The translations under genes and the position numbers were made by a program. This document shows, piece by piece, positions 46,733 through 60,739 of a stretch of DNA of 64,000 nt. The stretch is from an uncultured Campylobacter sp. GTDB lineage: Bacteria > Campylobacterota > Campylobacteria > Campylobacterales > Campylobacteraceae. Position 1 is the stretch's first letter. Each line of letters opens with the position of its first letter. The stretch lies in NCBI GenBank assembly GCA_934718785.1, contig CAKVAF010000006.1, forward strand, positions 26,425-90,424. The letters are read 5' to 3'. The notes under the pieces were generated by a model. That model saw only the letters and a list, made by a program, of their open reading frames with translations, did not search any database and was not told where the DNA came from.

Positions 46733-47973
46733 TGTGCATCCTTTTCTTTTCTAGTGATCAGTGGTAAGATGATGAGTAAAAGGGCTAAAAAGACCACCGA
46801 AGCCACAAAGCCTATCCAAGCGTTAATGCCCGTTGGAGGCAGCTTGCCATAGACTGTAAGCACGATTAAATCAATCAGTAAGACCCAAAACCAGATGAAA
46901 AATTTAGGTCTTGCGTGCGCTGGCTTAACTACATCGCTTCTATCTAGCCAAGGCAATAAAAAGAAAATCACTTGAGCGACACCAAAAGCGATAAGCCCTA
47001 TATCAAAGGCTTTTAAGCCACCTATATCAAAGAAAAATCCACGCAAAACTTCATAACTCCACAAAAAATACCACTCAGGATAAATATGAGCTGGCGTTTT
47101 AAGTGCGTCTGCGGGATCAAAATTGATCGGATCCATTGCGAAGTTGAATTTAAAGCACACGAGATAGAAAAAGAAAATCATAAATAGCGCGATATACATA
47201 AAATCTTTACTTAAAAACGCAGGCCAAAATGGAATGACCTTTGAGCCCTTTGTATCGCCGCTTTTGTATTTTTCAGCTTCTAGGTCAAAGTCAAGCTCTT
47301 CAGCGATTTCGTTATTGACATGGGGAATTCTAAGTGAGTAAAAATGAAACACTATAATCATAATGATGACAATAGGAAGCAAGCACACATGAAGCATAAA
47401 AAAGCGCGTTAAAGTAGGATCGCTCACCGCATAATCGCCCCTTATCCAAATGACCAGCTCATCGCCTATAAAAGGCACCCCACCAAATAAATTTGTGATA
47501 ACTTGCGCCGCCCAGTAGCTCATCTGTCCCCAAGGAAGCATATAGCCACTAAAAGCTTCAGCTGAAAAGACCACAAAAAGTAACATTCCGCTGATCCATA
47601 TCATCTCACGCCCTCTTTTATAAGAGCCATAATAAATTCCTGTAAGCATATGAATATAGATAATGAGAAATATCACAGAAGCAGCCACGCCGTGCATGTG
47701 TCGCCAAAGCCAGCCGTATTCCACTTCTTGCATGATGGTTTTATTGACGCTATCAAAGGCTAGTGCGGTATCTGGTTTATAATACATCACCAAAAGCAAG
47801 CCTGTTACAAAAAGTATCGTAAAAAGCACCGTCAAAATCACGCCCATAGCCCATAAAAAGTTGATTTGCTTAGGTATCCAATACTCTACCATTAAAACAT
47901 TCATCAACTTTTTAACAGCCAGGCGCTGATCAAGCCAATCTATAAGTCCTGTTGCCTTTCTAATATGTGCCAT
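46729..47973 (-). CDS. petB: Cytochrome bc1 complex cytochrome b subunit PetB
   Basis: The 414-residue protein spans the membrane with about eight to nine helices. Haem-ligand histidines appear in WLWRHMHGVAASVIFLIIYI and in RFFMLHVCLLPIVI followed by IIVFHFYSLRIPH. The quinol-site PEWY motif is in YPEWYFLWSYEVLRG. It is full-length cytochrome b, not split b6/subunit IV. One base separates it from petA, and petC overlaps its stop. Confidence 0.97.
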   Translation of the reverse strand: MAHIRKATGLIDWLDQRLAVKKLMNVLMVEYWIPKQINFLWAMGVILTVLFTILFVTGLLLVMYYKPDTALAFDSVNKTIMQEVEYGWLWRHMHGVAASVIFLIIYIHMLTGIYYGSYKRGREMIWISGMLLFVVFSAEAFSGYMLPWGQMSYWAAQVITNLFGGVPFIGDELVIWIRGDYAVSDPTLTRFFMLHVCLLPIVIIMIIVFHFYSLRIPHVNNEIAEELDFDLEAEKYKSGDTKGSKVIPFWPAFLSKDFMYIALFMIFFFYLVCFKFNFAMDPINFDPADALKTPAHIYPEWYFLWSYEVLRGFFFDIGGLKAFDIGLIAFGVAQVIFFLLPWLDRSDVVKPAHARPKFFIWFWVLLIDLIVLTVYGKLPPTGINAWIGFVASVVFLALLLIILPLITRKEKDAQ

Positions 47974-47974
47974 T

Positions 47975-48478
47975 TTACGCCTCCGCCACTAATTTTTGAT
48001 ACTCAGGGCCTTCTTCTCCTAAGACAAGTTTTGTGCCGCTAATGCTAAAAGGCGGGATATCCAGCGGGCGAGGAGGAGGACCAAAGACATTTTTGCCACT
48101 CACATCAAACTCGCCGCCATGACAGGCGCACTTAAAAAGCCCTTCACTTGGCGCAAACGCCGGGATACAGCCCAAATGCGTGCAAAGCCCTATTACAACG
48201 GTGTAGGCTGCATTTTCTACCACCACATCGCGCTTTTCATCTTTTGGCATATCTGCGCTTTTTTTAAGGATGAAAATAGGCTTTTTGCGCCATTCTATCG
48301 TCCTTAACTCGCCCTCATTCATCCCCGATAAATCCACTGTGGTAAAGCCAGCTGCTTTAACGCTAGGCAGGGGATCCCAAGTCTTTTTCATCGCAATGAG
48401 TGAGAAAACACCTCCCACAGCAGCCACGCCACCAAAAGCTAAGCCTATGAAGCTTCGCCTATTTTGAGAAATAGCCAT
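47975..48478 (-). CDS. petA: Cytochrome bc1 complex Rieske iron-sulphur subunit PetA
   Basis: The 167-residue protein begins with a Tat signal-anchor (NRRSFIGLAFGGVAAVGGVF). The [2Fe-2S] cluster ligands are CTHLGC (box 1) and CACHGG (box 2), with the conserved GPPPRPLDIPPF after them. First gene of petABC; AAGGA precedes the ATG. Maturation of its partner PetC needs the cytochrome c synthase encoded at 51.5 kb. Confidence 0.96.
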   Translation of the reverse strand: MAISQNRRSFIGLAFGGVAAVGGVFSLIAMKKTWDPLPSVKAAGFTTVDLSGMNEGELRTIEWRKKPIFILKKSADMPKDEKRDVVVENAAYTVVIGLCTHLGCIPAFAPSEGLFKCACHGGEFDVSGKNVFGPPPRPLDIPPFSISGTKLVLGEEGPEYQKLVAEA

Positions 48479-48714
48479 AGTTTTCCTTTACAAATTTTTT
48501 GACTTTTTATAAGTTTAGCTAAAAAAATATAAATTTTTTCTTTGATTTATAAACAAAAACGAAATATTTTGATAATTAAAAAAGACAAAAATACTTTTAA
48601 AATTCAAAATTTTAATCATTTTAATTAATTTTTAGAAAACTTTTATTAAAATTAGCTTTTTGATTTTAAATTTTCATCACAAATTCTTTAAAATAAAGAA
48701 CTAAAGGGCAATTT

Positions 48715-49776
48715 TTGTATTATCTTTCCTATTTTAGTGATTATGCTTTTTTTACTTATATCAGCGTGCGCTCGGGCTTTGCCTTTTTTGTCGCTTTGAT
48801 TTTGAGCCTTTTTTTAATACCAAAGTTTATCAAATGGGCTAAAAGCAAGAACGCTAATCAACCCATCTACGAACTCGCCCCAGAAACTCACAAGGCAAAA
48901 TGCACCACGCCGACTATGGGCGGGGTTGTCTTTGTATTTTGCACTTTAGTTGCAAGTTTATTGAGCGTTAAATTTGATAATTTATTCGTGCTTTTAGCCC
49001 TTTTGTGCTTGGTACTTTTTTGCGCTATAGGGCTTGTGGATGATTTGGGCAAGGTGCTTAAAAAGGACAATCACTCAGGCTTAAGCCCTAGGGCTAAAAT
49101 GCTTTTTTTGATTTTAGCAAGTCTCATTTGCTGCGCGCCTTTGTATTTTAGCGGGGTGCTAAGTAGCGAGCTTTTCGTGCCTTTTTACAAATATCCTCTT
49201 TTTAATATGGGCGTTTTTGCTCTGTTTTTTTGGGTGCTTGTGTTTATTTCGACCTCAAATGCTGTGAATTTAACAGACGGCCTTGACGGGCTTGCCACCG
49301 TGCCTTCGATCTTTTCTTTAGCCACGCTTGGAATTTTGCTTTATTTAAGCGGCAATGTCATTTATAGCGAGTATTTGTTTTTACCTAAAATCGTAGGCGT
49401 GGGCGAGGTCGTCATCGTGTGCGCGGCTTTAATGGGCGCTTTGATGGGCTTTTTGTGGTATAATTGCTATCCAGCGCAAATTTTTATGGGAGACAGCGGA
49501 AGCCTCGCGATCGGGGGCTTTATCGCATATCTGGGTATCATTTCTAAAAATGAAGTTTTATTGCTTGTAATTGGCTTTGTTTTCGTGCTTGAGACCATAT
49601 CTGTGATTTTGCAAGTGGGAAGCTTTAAAATTTTTCACAAACGCGTTTTTAAAATGGCGCCCATTCATCATCATTTCGAAAAAGTGGGCTGGGTGGAAAA
49701 TAAAATCATCGTGCGCTTTTGGCTCATCGCGCTTTTAGCGAATTTACTCGCTCTTGCGACGATTAAACTAAGATGA
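48715..49776 (+). CDS. mraY: Phospho-N-acetylmuramoyl-pentapeptide transferase MraY
   Basis: MraY makes lipid I from UDP-MurNAc-pentapeptide and undecaprenyl phosphate in the inner membrane. The 353-residue protein has about ten helices and the motifs [39 protein letters not shown] and [12 protein letters not shown], plus the carboxy-terminal [11 protein letters not shown]. The start appears to be TTG (48715) with AAGGG upstream; the next in-frame ATG would cut into conserved sequence. murD follows after 7 bases. Confidence 0.96.
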   Translation: MYYLSYFSDYAFFTYISVRSGFAFFVALILSLFLIPKFIKWAKSKNANQPIYELAPETHKAKCTTPTMGGVVFVFCTLVASLLSVKFDNLFVLLALLCLVLFCAIGLVDDLGKVLKKDNHSGLSPRAKMLFLILASLICCAPLYFSGVLSSELFVPFYKYPLFNMGVFALFFWVLVFISTSNAVNLTDGLDGLATVPSIFSLATLGILLYLSGNVIYSEYLFLPKIVGVGEVVIVCAALMGALMGFLWYNCYPAQIFMGDSGSLAIGGFIAYLGIISKNEVLLLVIGFVFVLETISVILQVGSFKIFHKRVFKMAPIHHHFEKVGWVENKIIVRFWLIALLANLLALATIKLR

Positions 49777-49783
49777 GTTTAAA

Positions 49784-51028
49784 ATGCCTTGTTTAAAAGC
49801 AATTTCACAAGATAAAAAAATTTCACTTTTTGGCTATGCCAAGACGACAAAGGCGATCGCTGCGCTTTTGGGCGCTAAATTTAATGGCTTAAATATATAT
49901 GATGATGGCTTTAAAAGCGCTGACTTTGATGAGTTTGGCAATGCGCTTTTGCCAGTGAGTGAGTTTAAGGCTCAAAATTCTGTGCTTGAAATACCAAGCC
50001 CTGGCTTTCCGGCCCAGCACGAGCTTATAAAAAAGGCTAAGAATTTAATCAGCGAATATGATTTTTTCTACGACATTATGCCAAAAAGCGTTTGGATCAG
50101 CGGGACAAATGGCAAAACCACGACCACGCAAATGTGCGAAGCTCTTTTAAAAAATGTCGGTGCTGTAATGGGCGGAAACGTGGGCACACCTTTAGCCCAG
50201 CTTAATGCTTACGCTAAGCTTTGGATCCTTGAGACCTCGTCCTTCACACTTCACTACACGCACACTGCAAAGCCTGAAATTTACGCGCTTTTACCCATAA
50301 CGCCCGATCATTTAAGCTGGCACGGCTCTTTTAAAAATTATGTCGCCGATAAACTCAGCGTTTTAAAAAGGATGAATGAAAATGATGTGGCGATTTTGCC
50401 TAATATTTATAAAAAAACGCCCACAAAAGCCTATGTGATAGCGTATAAAGATGAGTTTGATTTAGCGCAAAAAATGGGCATAGACATTCAAAAAATTCAT
50501 TTTAAAGAGCCTTTTTTAATGGATGCTGTGTTGGCTTTAAGCATTGAAAAAATCTTGCTTGATAAGCTGAGCTATAGAAAAATCAACGCCTTTAAGCTCG
50601 AGCCTAACAAGCTTGAAGAACTGCGCGATATAAAAAACAGACTTTGGGTCAATGACACAAAAGCAACGAATGAAGACGCCACTATGGCAGCACTCAAACG
50701 CTACAAAGATAAAAAAATTTATCTTATAATAGGCGGCGATGATAAGGGTGTGGATTTAAACAACTTGTTTGAGTTTATGAAAAAATTTAATATAAAGCTT
50801 TTTATTATAGGCGTGAGTGCTGATAAATTAATGACTTTAGCCAAAAAACACGGCTTAAAAGCAAAGCTTTGCAAGGAGCTTAAAAAGGCTGTGAGCGAAA
50901 TTTCAAAAGTACTTTTAAAAGATGAAGTAGCACTTTTAAGCCCGGCTTGTGCGAGCCTTGATCAGTTTCAATCCTACGCACACAGAGGCGAAGTTTTTAA
51001 AGAATGCATCGCAAAAATTAAAGATTAA
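49784..51028 (+). CDS. murD: UDP-N-acetylmuramoylalanine--D-glutamate ligase MurD
   Basis: MurD adds D-glutamate to UDP-MurNAc-L-Ala. The 414-residue product is complete: nucleotide-binding [21 protein letters not shown] loop [20 protein letters not shown], the [18 protein letters not shown] region and [19 protein letters not shown], and [20 protein letters not shown] near the end. The sequence is shorter than the enterobacterial type, as is usual in Campylobacter. The ATG at 49784 lacks a strong ribosome site, so translation is probably coupled to mraY. Confidence 0.95.
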   Translation: MPCLKAISQDKKISLFGYAKTTKAIAALLGAKFNGLNIYDDGFKSADFDEFGNALLPVSEFKAQNSVLEIPSPGFPAQHELIKKAKNLISEYDFFYDIMPKSVWISGTNGKTTTTQMCEALLKNVGAVMGGNVGTPLAQLNAYAKLWILETSSFTLHYTHTAKPEIYALLPITPDHLSWHGSFKNYVADKLSVLKRMNENDVAILPNIYKKTPTKAYVIAYKDEFDLAQKMGIDIQKIHFKEPFLMDAVLALSIEKILLDKLSYRKINAFKLEPNKLEELRDIKNRLWVNDTKATNEDATMAALKRYKDKKIYLIIGGDDKGVDLNNLFEFMKKFNIKLFIIGVSADKLMTLAKKHGLKAKLCKELKKAVSEISKVLLKDEVALLSPACASLDQFQSYAHRGEVFKECIAKIKD

Positions 51029-51101
51029 CACAAAATTAAAGAATTTAAAATTTATAAAACAAGCTTAATCTCAAGCCTTGATGTAAAAATTTATAAATTT
51101 A

Positions 51102-51536
51102 TTATCCGCTTTGGCGCATTTTGCGCTTAGCAAGTCCCATCTGCTCGTAGGCGTCAATTTCTTTTTTATAGCTGGAGTAACGTTTGCTCAATTCTCTGTT
51201 TAAAAAGCTGATTTCTTTAGCATTTGTGTTTTGATGAAGGGCAAAAAGCGTTACAAAATCAAGCTTTTTCTTCGCATCCGCGCTTAAATTTTTACTTTTA
51301 AAAGGAAGTTTTTGAGTGTTGATAAAAGCTAGAGCCAGCTCGTGTAGGCTATTTAGGCTTAAACTAGGATCATTAAGCTTTGCGAGCATTTGATCTAGAC
51401 TTAAGGGCTTTTTAACCCCTGCTGGCTTTAAATTCGAGCTTGTTTTTGACCTTGATAGTGTAAAAATAACTAAAATAATCGCTAAAATAAAAAGCAAAAT
51501 AAAGGCAATGGCAACGACGATAAGCGTGGTGTTCAT
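51102..51536 (-). CDS. Small membrane-anchored protein next to ccsBA
   Basis: The 144-residue protein has an N-terminal helix (VVAIAFILLFILAIILVIFT) then a cytosolic helical domain rich in Lys, Leu and Ser (LSLDQMLAKLNDPSLSLNSL; AKEISFLNRELSKRYSSYKK). No known motif. It starts 10 bases after the ccsBA stop on the same strand, a pairing that I also recall in C. jejuni, so it may work with cytochrome c biogenesis, but nothing in the sequence shows that. Confidence 0.78.
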   Translation of the reverse strand: MNTTLIVVAIAFILLFILAIILVIFTLSRSKTSSNLKPAGVKKPLSLDQMLAKLNDPSLSLNSLHELALAFINTQKLPFKSKNLSADAKKKLDFVTLFALHQNTNAKEISFLNRELSKRYSSYKKEIDAYEQMGLAKRKMRQSG

Positions 51537-51546
51537 TAAGACTCAC

Positions 51547-54500
51547 TCATAATTTTTTTGCAAATTTTCTTTTCCTAAAGCTTATTATAGCCAAAATTAC
51601 CATTAATAAAAAGCTATAATACACATAATTTGGAATTTGTGCGGCTTCGCCGGCTGCATAGGAGTGAAGACCTACTAAAAAATAATTCACTCCAAAATAA
51701 GTCATTATAATACTCCAGTAAGCAAACATCGAAAAAAGCGCGAAATTATACTGGCTGTTAAAGCGTGGCACAAGGCGCGTGTGAAGCACGGCTGCGTAAA
51801 TTAAAATGCTTATAAGTGCCCAAGTTTCTTTAGCATCCCAGCTCCAGTAACGCCCCCAGCTCTCATTTGCCCAAATCGCGCCTAAGAAATTACCAATTGT
51901 GAGTAAAACAAGCCCTAAAATCATCGCCATTTCATTAATGCGCGAAGCTTCGGTGATGTTTCTTAGGATGTTTTCATTGTGCTTGCCCTTATTTTTCAAA
52001 AAGCAAAATAAAATCAAACTAAAAATTCCAAGAAGTGCGCAAAGCCCTAAAAATCCATAGCTAGCGCTAATAACTGAAACATGAATCGTAAGCCAGTAAG
52101 AATCTAAAACCGGCACTAAATTTGTAATTTGCGGATCCATCTCGCTTAAATGCGCCACCCACAGCACAAGCCCTGATAAAATCCCTGTTAAAGCAAGGGC
52201 AATAGGACTTTTGCGAGAAAATATAATGCCACTTAAGCTAAGAGCCCAAGCGATATAAATCATACTCTCATAAGCATTGCTCCACGGCGCATGCTCTGCT
52301 AAATAAGCCCTTAAAATAAGTCCAATAGTGTGAATGATAAAGGCAAAAATATTGACAAAATACACAATTTTAAAAATAAGATTTATACGCAAATTAGGCT
52401 TGAGCATTTTAATGAAAATTAAAACGAGCAAGAAAAGCCCCGCAAGCAAGTAAATCGGCGTGAGTTTGACAAAAATTTGAGCGTGATTGACAAAGACTTC
52501 GGTGGCGATTTTCTCATCACTTAAAAGCATACGCGCACCATATTTATGCTGGTAGGCTTTTAAAGCCTTGAAAGCTTCATCAGCCTTTGAATAATCCTTG
52601 GTTTGAAGCGCCATATCCAGTGCGGTAAAATAATCTTCCAAAACAGCCGTAGCCTCGTCTTTTTCCTTGCCATTTTCAAGCTTAATGAGAACATCAAAAA
52701 TCGTCAGCCAAGTATTATTCTCATCATTTTGCTTTGGCAAAAAGCGAAAAAGCTCGCCACTCAGTGCTAAATTTACAATATTTGCGCGCTCATCAAGCTT
52801 GATGATTTCTTTATCAAAGACACTGCGCGCATTTTGATTTTTGCGATTTGCGTTTTCTACATATTTTGCAAGCTTGTATTGCTTTTTTGTATCAAAAAAA
52901 TTCTCAAGGCTCACATAAGCACTTGGAGCAATTTCTAAAATTTTGCTGATTTCATCTTTGACAGCCCTATTTTTAGGCATTATGATAATAGACTCCTTGC
53001 TCCAAGCCTTAGAATTCATTAACATTGATAAAATCACCGCCTCAGCGCTCATACCTTTGTAACTTGAGTTTTTATAAACCTTGTCTAAAATTTCAATCGC
53101 CATCGTATCCATAGGGATCATTCTGCCTGTGAATTTTTGTATCACCAAAAAGCCAAATTCACGCGCGTGCTTTTCATCAATCAATGGCAAAGCATTATTT
53201 TCTAGTATCTTGCTAGTATTTTCATCAGCTTTTAAATTTGAGCTTGCAAATAAAAACACACAAAACAGCGCCAAAGCACTATTTTTAAGTGCGTCTTTAT
53301 TAATAAGCTTTGCAAGCTTACTGAATCGAGAATCTGAGACAATAAGGCTTAAAATCATCCCCAAAAAAAGTAAAAAATAACCCACATAAGTCATCATCTT
53401 GCCCGGATCCTCATTCACTGAAAGTATCGTGCCTTTTTCATCCGCATCATAAGAGCTTTGAAAGAAGCGATAACCCTTGTAATCAAGCACATGATTCATA
53501 TAAATTCGTGCTTCAAACTCCGTACCCGCGTCTCTTACTTCAACCAAGCTCTCATAAGACTTTGGCGACATCGAGCCTGCATAGCGCTCTAAAATAAAAT
53601 CTTTTAAATAAATATCAAAGCCCAAATCTTTAGTATAAGTACTCCAGCCTAAGAAAAACACCTGTCCTGCAAGCTCCACACGCACGGGTTTAGAATGCTC
53701 ACTCAGATAAATAATTTCTTTTTGCCCCTTAAAATCAAGCTCAAGCTCAAGCACATTGATACTATCTGCTCGAAGCTCTAGGGCTTGATTGTCTTTGCTC
53801 ATCGCAAAGTCTTTAAAATGAAGCAAAAAAGAGTTTTTCCAGCGGCTTGGCTCGCCAAAAGCCTGCACAAGCATTGTTCTAGCGAGTTCCTTAAAGGATG
53901 AGCCAAGCCAAAGCCAAAAGCTATTATCCTGGGCTCTGTTTGCGCCTTGAAGTTTTATTTTAGCGTGCTTTGAAGCATATTTAACAACAAAATTTAAAGC
54001 CTTTAAATCATAAAGCCTTTTAAGGCTTGCTTGTGTTATTTCTCCTGCTTTAAGCACAGAATTTATACCTTCACTCATCGCTAAATACTCTAAATTCTCG
54101 CTCGAGCTAAGATTTAAATTCTCATCAATTTTTACAAAAGGAGCACTCGCTTCATCATTCATAAAAGCAAAATTAATGCCCGCAACGCTTTTAATCTCGC
54201 CTTTTGAAAAAAGATATTCACTCGCACCCTCGTCTTTTAAATTGATCATTAAAGAAAGCAAAGGCGGTGCGCTTTCATCTTCTAAAAACACTTCTTTAGC
54301 GTCTAAGAGTAAATTTTTATAGCTCAAATTTGCTTTTTCGCCTTCTAAATTTAAAGTGATTTTAAAATCATTTGCAAAGGGTAAAAGGGCAATATTTTCG
54401 CCCACTGCCTGCCCATAAACATTGCCATTTTTAAGGGCTGAAAACTTAATAAAAGATTTAGTACTCTCAGCCACAGAGCTAGACTCATTTTCTCTAATGC

Positions 54501-54822
54501 TCACATAGCCCTCAAAGCCAAAATAACGCGTCAGCGCCGCACCCAGTAAAATAAATAAAAACGAAAAGTGAAAGATCATTAAAGGCAGCTTTTTAAAAGC
54601 AAACATTTTATAGCGAAACATCGCACAGGCTAAATTAAAGCCCAGCAAAAGCTGGATAAAGCCAAAATAAAGCGTGCCATAAACCATCGCCCAAGCCGTT
54701 GGCGTGCCATAAGCACTCTCAATGAAAGTTGCCAGCGCACAAAATACAGCAAAAAGCAAAAACAAAAAGATGGAAATTCTTAAGTCTCCACAGGAGTAAA
54801 ACAATGACTTGATATTTTTCAT
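51547..54822 (-). CDS. ccsBA: Cytochrome c biogenesis protein CcsBA (System II haem lyase, fused)
   Basis: CcsBA carries haem across the membrane and attaches it to apocytochromes. The 1091-residue single polypeptide joins a CcsB/ResB-like half (four helices and a large periplasmic domain, residues about 1-520) and a CcsA/ResC-like half (residues about 780-1091). The WWD-type haem-handling motif is ESWGRYWSWDAKETWAL (about residue 990). It would mature PetC and other c-type cytochromes. The fused form is characteristic of epsilonproteobacteria. Confidence 0.95.
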   Translation of the reverse strand: MKNIKSLFYSCGDLRISIFLFLLFAVFCALATFIESAYGTPTAWAMVYGTLYFGFIQLLLGFNLACAMFRYKMFAFKKLPLMIFHFSFLFILLGAALTRYFGFEGYVSIRENESSSVAESTKSFIKFSALKNGNVYGQAVGENIALLPFANDFKITLNLEGEKANLSYKNLLLDAKEVFLEDESAPPLLSLMINLKDEGASEYLFSKGEIKSVAGINFAFMNDEASAPFVKIDENLNLSSSENLEYLAMSEGINSVLKAGEITQASLKRLYDLKALNFVVKYASKHAKIKLQGANRAQDNSFWLWLGSSFKELARTMLVQAFGEPSRWKNSFLLHFKDFAMSKDNQALELRADSINVLELELDFKGQKEIIYLSEHSKPVRVELAGQVFFLGWSTYTKDLGFDIYLKDFILERYAGSMSPKSYESLVEVRDAGTEFEARIYMNHVLDYKGYRFFQSSYDADEKGTILSVNEDPGKMMTYVGYFLLFLGMILSLIVSDSRFSKLAKLINKDALKNSALALFCVFLFASSNLKADENTSKILENNALPLIDEKHAREFGFLVIQKFTGRMIPMDTMAIEILDKVYKNSSYKGMSAEAVILSMLMNSKAWSKESIIIMPKNRAVKDEISKILEIAPSAYVSLENFFDTKKQYKLAKYVENANRKNQNARSVFDKEIIKLDERANIVNLALSGELFRFLPKQNDENNTWLTIFDVLIKLENGKEKDEATAVLEDYFTALDMALQTKDYSKADEAFKALKAYQHKYGARMLLSDEKIATEVFVNHAQIFVKLTPIYLLAGLFLLVLIFIKMLKPNLRINLIFKIVYFVNIFAFIIHTIGLILRAYLAEHAPWSNAYESMIYIAWALSLSGIIFSRKSPIALALTGILSGLVLWVAHLSEMDPQITNLVPVLDSYWLTIHVSVISASYGFLGLCALLGIFSLILFCFLKNKGKHNENILRNITEASRINEMAMILGLVLLTIGNFLGAIWANESWGRYWSWDAKETWALISILIYAAVLHTRLVPRFNSQYNFALFSMFAYWSIIMTYFGVNYFLVGLHSYAAGEAAQIPNYVYYSFLLMVILAIISFRKRKFAKKL

Positions 54823-55043
54823 AGCTACATTATAAAAAGGCTTTGTTAATAAAGAATAAATAATTTTTCAAAATTATTCAAAGCTTTTACATAAAATGCT
54901 GATTTATAAGGATTTTTGCGCCTTTTTATTTCTCAAAATTTTATCAATTTGATAAAATTTCCATTTAATTTTGTTTAAAATTGAAAGAAAGTTAAATTTT
55001 AAACTCGGGTAGAGTGTGTAAGATTTTATTAATTTGTTTAAAT

Positions 55044-55751
55044 TTAATCAAATTTGCTTAAGTTATTATTCTTAATGATATTATCCAGTCTTCTGGCGTA
55101 TTGTTCTTTAATTTCTGAGTAATTTTCTAGGGTGTGAATGGCAGTGAGCCCTGTGAGCTTTTTGTTTTCTTTTTGATACTCAAATCTTAATTTTCTAAAT
55201 TCTTCATAAGCAAAATGGCGGTTAAGATTTAGCACATAAGCATCCACGCTTTCTTGCAAGCTGTCAAAAATCTTTATTTTGTGTGTTTTGCCCGCTTGTC
55301 TTTGCTTAGGGATAATGCCTCTGCCTTCAAAGGTGTATTGACCAAAAAGATTGTTCGCTTCTTTAACAAAGCGGCTCGTGCCTGTGCCACTTTCAAGCAT
55401 TGCTTGAGCTATGCCCATAGACTTTGGCACGGTGCCAATTCTCATTTGATAATCTTTATAATCAAACAAATGCTTCACGCGGTATTTTTGCTGCAAAGCG
55501 CTGAGCCTTTGAAATTCTTTAGGATTTAAATTTCTAAAGCCTGTTTTTGCATAATGCTTGAAAATATGATCGATAAATTGCTTATCTTGCTCGATTTTTT
55601 TAAAACTTTCATCAAAAAGTGCGTTCATTTTTACGATGAAAGTCGCTTTTCGCTGCTGGATATCAAGCTTATAAAAACTCTCATCAAAGCCCCCTTTTAT
55701 CGCAAACGCAAATAGGGGCAAAAAACTAAGCAAAATTAAAATGCGCTTCAA
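55044..55751 (-). CDS. Bax-like secreted N-acetylglucosaminidase
   Basis: The 235-residue protein has a signal peptide (MKRILILLSFLPLFAFA) and a glucosaminidase/Bax-type domain: VPKSMGIAQAMLESGTGTSR includes the catalytic Glu, followed by EANNLFGQYTF and the FDSLQESVDAYVLNLNRHF region. Bax-family enzymes cleave peptidoglycan glycan strands. It overlaps dapF by 26 bases; both act on the cell wall. The same pair occurs in C. jejuni, as far as I recall. Confidence 0.86.
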   Translation of the reverse strand: MKRILILLSFLPLFAFAIKGGFDESFYKLDIQQRKATFIVKMNALFDESFKKIEQDKQFIDHIFKHYAKTGFRNLNPKEFQRLSALQQKYRVKHLFDYKDYQMRIGTVPKSMGIAQAMLESGTGTSRFVKEANNLFGQYTFEGRGIIPKQRQAGKTHKIKIFDSLQESVDAYVLNLNRHFAYEEFRKLRFEYQKENKKLTGLTAIHTLENYSEIKEQYARRLDNIIKNNNLSKFD

Positions 55752-56502
55752 AGCAAAACCTCACTTTAGCCTTAAAATAAAGCTTATGATCAAGCATTTT
55801 AAAGCTCGCTAAATCGCCACTTTTTGGCTCTAAAACACACTCATTTTTAACTTTATTTGCCAAATTTGCCAGATAAAAGCAAGCCGCCATCCCCGTGCCA
55901 CAGGCTAGTGTTTCAGCTTCTACACCGCGCTCAAAGGTGCGCACGGCAAATTTTTTATCATTTATAATATGCGCGAAATTTACATTTGCGTTGTATTTAT
56001 CTCTTAAAATTTTAGCCATTTTTTCATCAAATTCACTTAAATCTTCACAAAAATGCACTAAATGTGGCACTCCAGTATCACAAAGCTGCCAAGTTTTATC
56101 AAATTCTTTAAGCTCTTTTTGAAGCAATTTTGGCGCGCTTAAACAAACCTCAACTTCGTTTTTATCAACGCTAGCTCTAATCTCGCCCGCCTTTGTTAAA
56201 AAACGCAAATTTTTTGGCTTTTTTAAAAAATGATGCGCAAAATGAGCTGCTGCGCGGCTTGCATTCCCACACATATTAGCCTTGCTTCCATCGCTATTGT
56301 AAAAATCCCATTCAAAATCAAACCCAGCACAAGGCTTTATAAGCACAAAGCCATCCGCTCCTATGCCATTAAATCTATCGCAAAGCTTTATAGCCAAATT
56401 GCTTGCGTCAAATTTTTTATTTTTTTCTAAAGCACAAAAAACAAAATCATTGCCATTGGCACAATACTTATAAAATTTAGTTTCAAAAGAAAATTCAATC
56501 AC
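55726..56502 (-). CDS. dapF: Diaminopimelate epimerase DapF
   Basis: DapF converts LL- to meso-diaminopimelate for peptidoglycan and lysine. The two catalytic cysteines are in NMCGNASRAAAHFAHHFL and ETLACGTGMAACFYLA. KYCANGNDFVFCALE is the N-terminal motif. The start is GTG at 56502 with AAGGA upstream, giving 258 residues. It overlaps the Bax-like gene by 26 bases and diverges from pyrG. Confidence 0.95.
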   Translation of the reverse strand: MIEFSFETKFYKYCANGNDFVFCALEKNKKFDASNLAIKLCDRFNGIGADGFVLIKPCAGFDFEWDFYNSDGSKANMCGNASRAAAHFAHHFLKKPKNLRFLTKAGEIRASVDKNEVEVCLSAPKLLQKELKEFDKTWQLCDTGVPHLVHFCEDLSEFDEKMAKILRDKYNANVNFAHIINDKKFAVRTFERGVEAETLACGTGMAACFYLANLANKVKNECVLEPKSGDLASFKMLDHKLYFKAKVRFCFEAHFNFA

Positions 56503-56587
56503 TTTTATCCTTAATGAAGCACATTTAAATTTATTGTATCAAAAATATTTAAATTTTAAAAATCTAATAAAATAAAAAGCTTAATAA

Positions 56588-59812
<3,225 letters not shown>

Positions 59813-59816
<4 letters not shown>

Positions 59817-60739
59817 AAAAAATTTTAATCCTAGCCACAGGCGGCACTCTTGCAGGACAAAGCCTTAAGGATAAAAAAGGCGAGCTTAAGGGCTATAAGG
59901 CAGGGGTTTTAGACATTCAAAGCTTGATTGATAAAAATATGCAAAAAAAGGCAAAAATTACTTGCAAACAAATTGCAAATATAGACAGCTGCGAAGCAAA
60001 TGAAAAGCTTTGGTTTAAGCTTTTAAGAGAGTGTGAGAAGGCTTTTAAAGAATTTGATGGCGTAATCATCACTCATGGAAGCGATACTTTAGAAGAAAGT
60101 GCTTATTTTCTAAGTCTTAGTTTAAAATGCAAAGCCCCAGTAATCTTTACAGCAGCGATGAAGCCAAGTGATAGAATGGGAAGTGATGTTTTTTTAAATT
60201 TAAATAATGCTCTAAATTTAGCCTTAAAATGTGCTTATAAAGGCGTTTTCATCACAATGAATGATAAAATTTTTCATCCCGCTTACACGCAAAAAACGCA
60301 TAGTTTAAGCTTAAATGCCTTTGAGAGCTTAGAATTTGGAAGCTTAGGTTTAATTATAGAAAATGAGCCTTATTTTTTTAGAAAGCTTGATAAAAGCGAG
60401 CTTGAGCCTAAATTTAACTTAAAGGGTATAAAAGGCCTTCCTAGGGTGGATATTATCTTTTCTTATGCAGATGATAAAAGTGAAATTCTAGCAAAAAATC
60501 TTGTAAAACTTGGAGCAAAGGCTCTAGTCATAGCCACCTTTGCTTCAGGTAGCATTAAAAATGCCTTAAAAAAATGCTTAAAAGAGCTTGAAAAAAAGGG
60601 TATAAAGATAGTTTTATGCACTCAGGCACTAAGCTCTTTTGTGCTTACAAAAGAAGGATTTAATTTTAAAAGTGCTAGAAAAACACGTATACAAACGGCT
60701 TTAAAACTAGCTTGTAAAAGTTTAAAAGAAAATGTTTAA
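59813..60739 (+). CDS. L-asparaginase family amidohydrolase (cytosolic type)
   Basis: The 308-residue protein carries the asparaginase signatures: ILATGGTLAGQ with the nucleophile Thr (residue about 12), ITHGSDTLEESAYFL with the second Thr and Asp, and TAAMKPSDRMGSD with the catalytic Lys. It lacks a signal peptide, unlike periplasmic type II enzymes, and the usual GxGNG-type sequence near the C-terminus reads VIATFASGSIKNAL here. The hydrolysed amide may be asparagine, but the altered region leaves specificity open. It overlaps both neighbours (recJ by 4, RND by 8 bases). Confidence 0.82.
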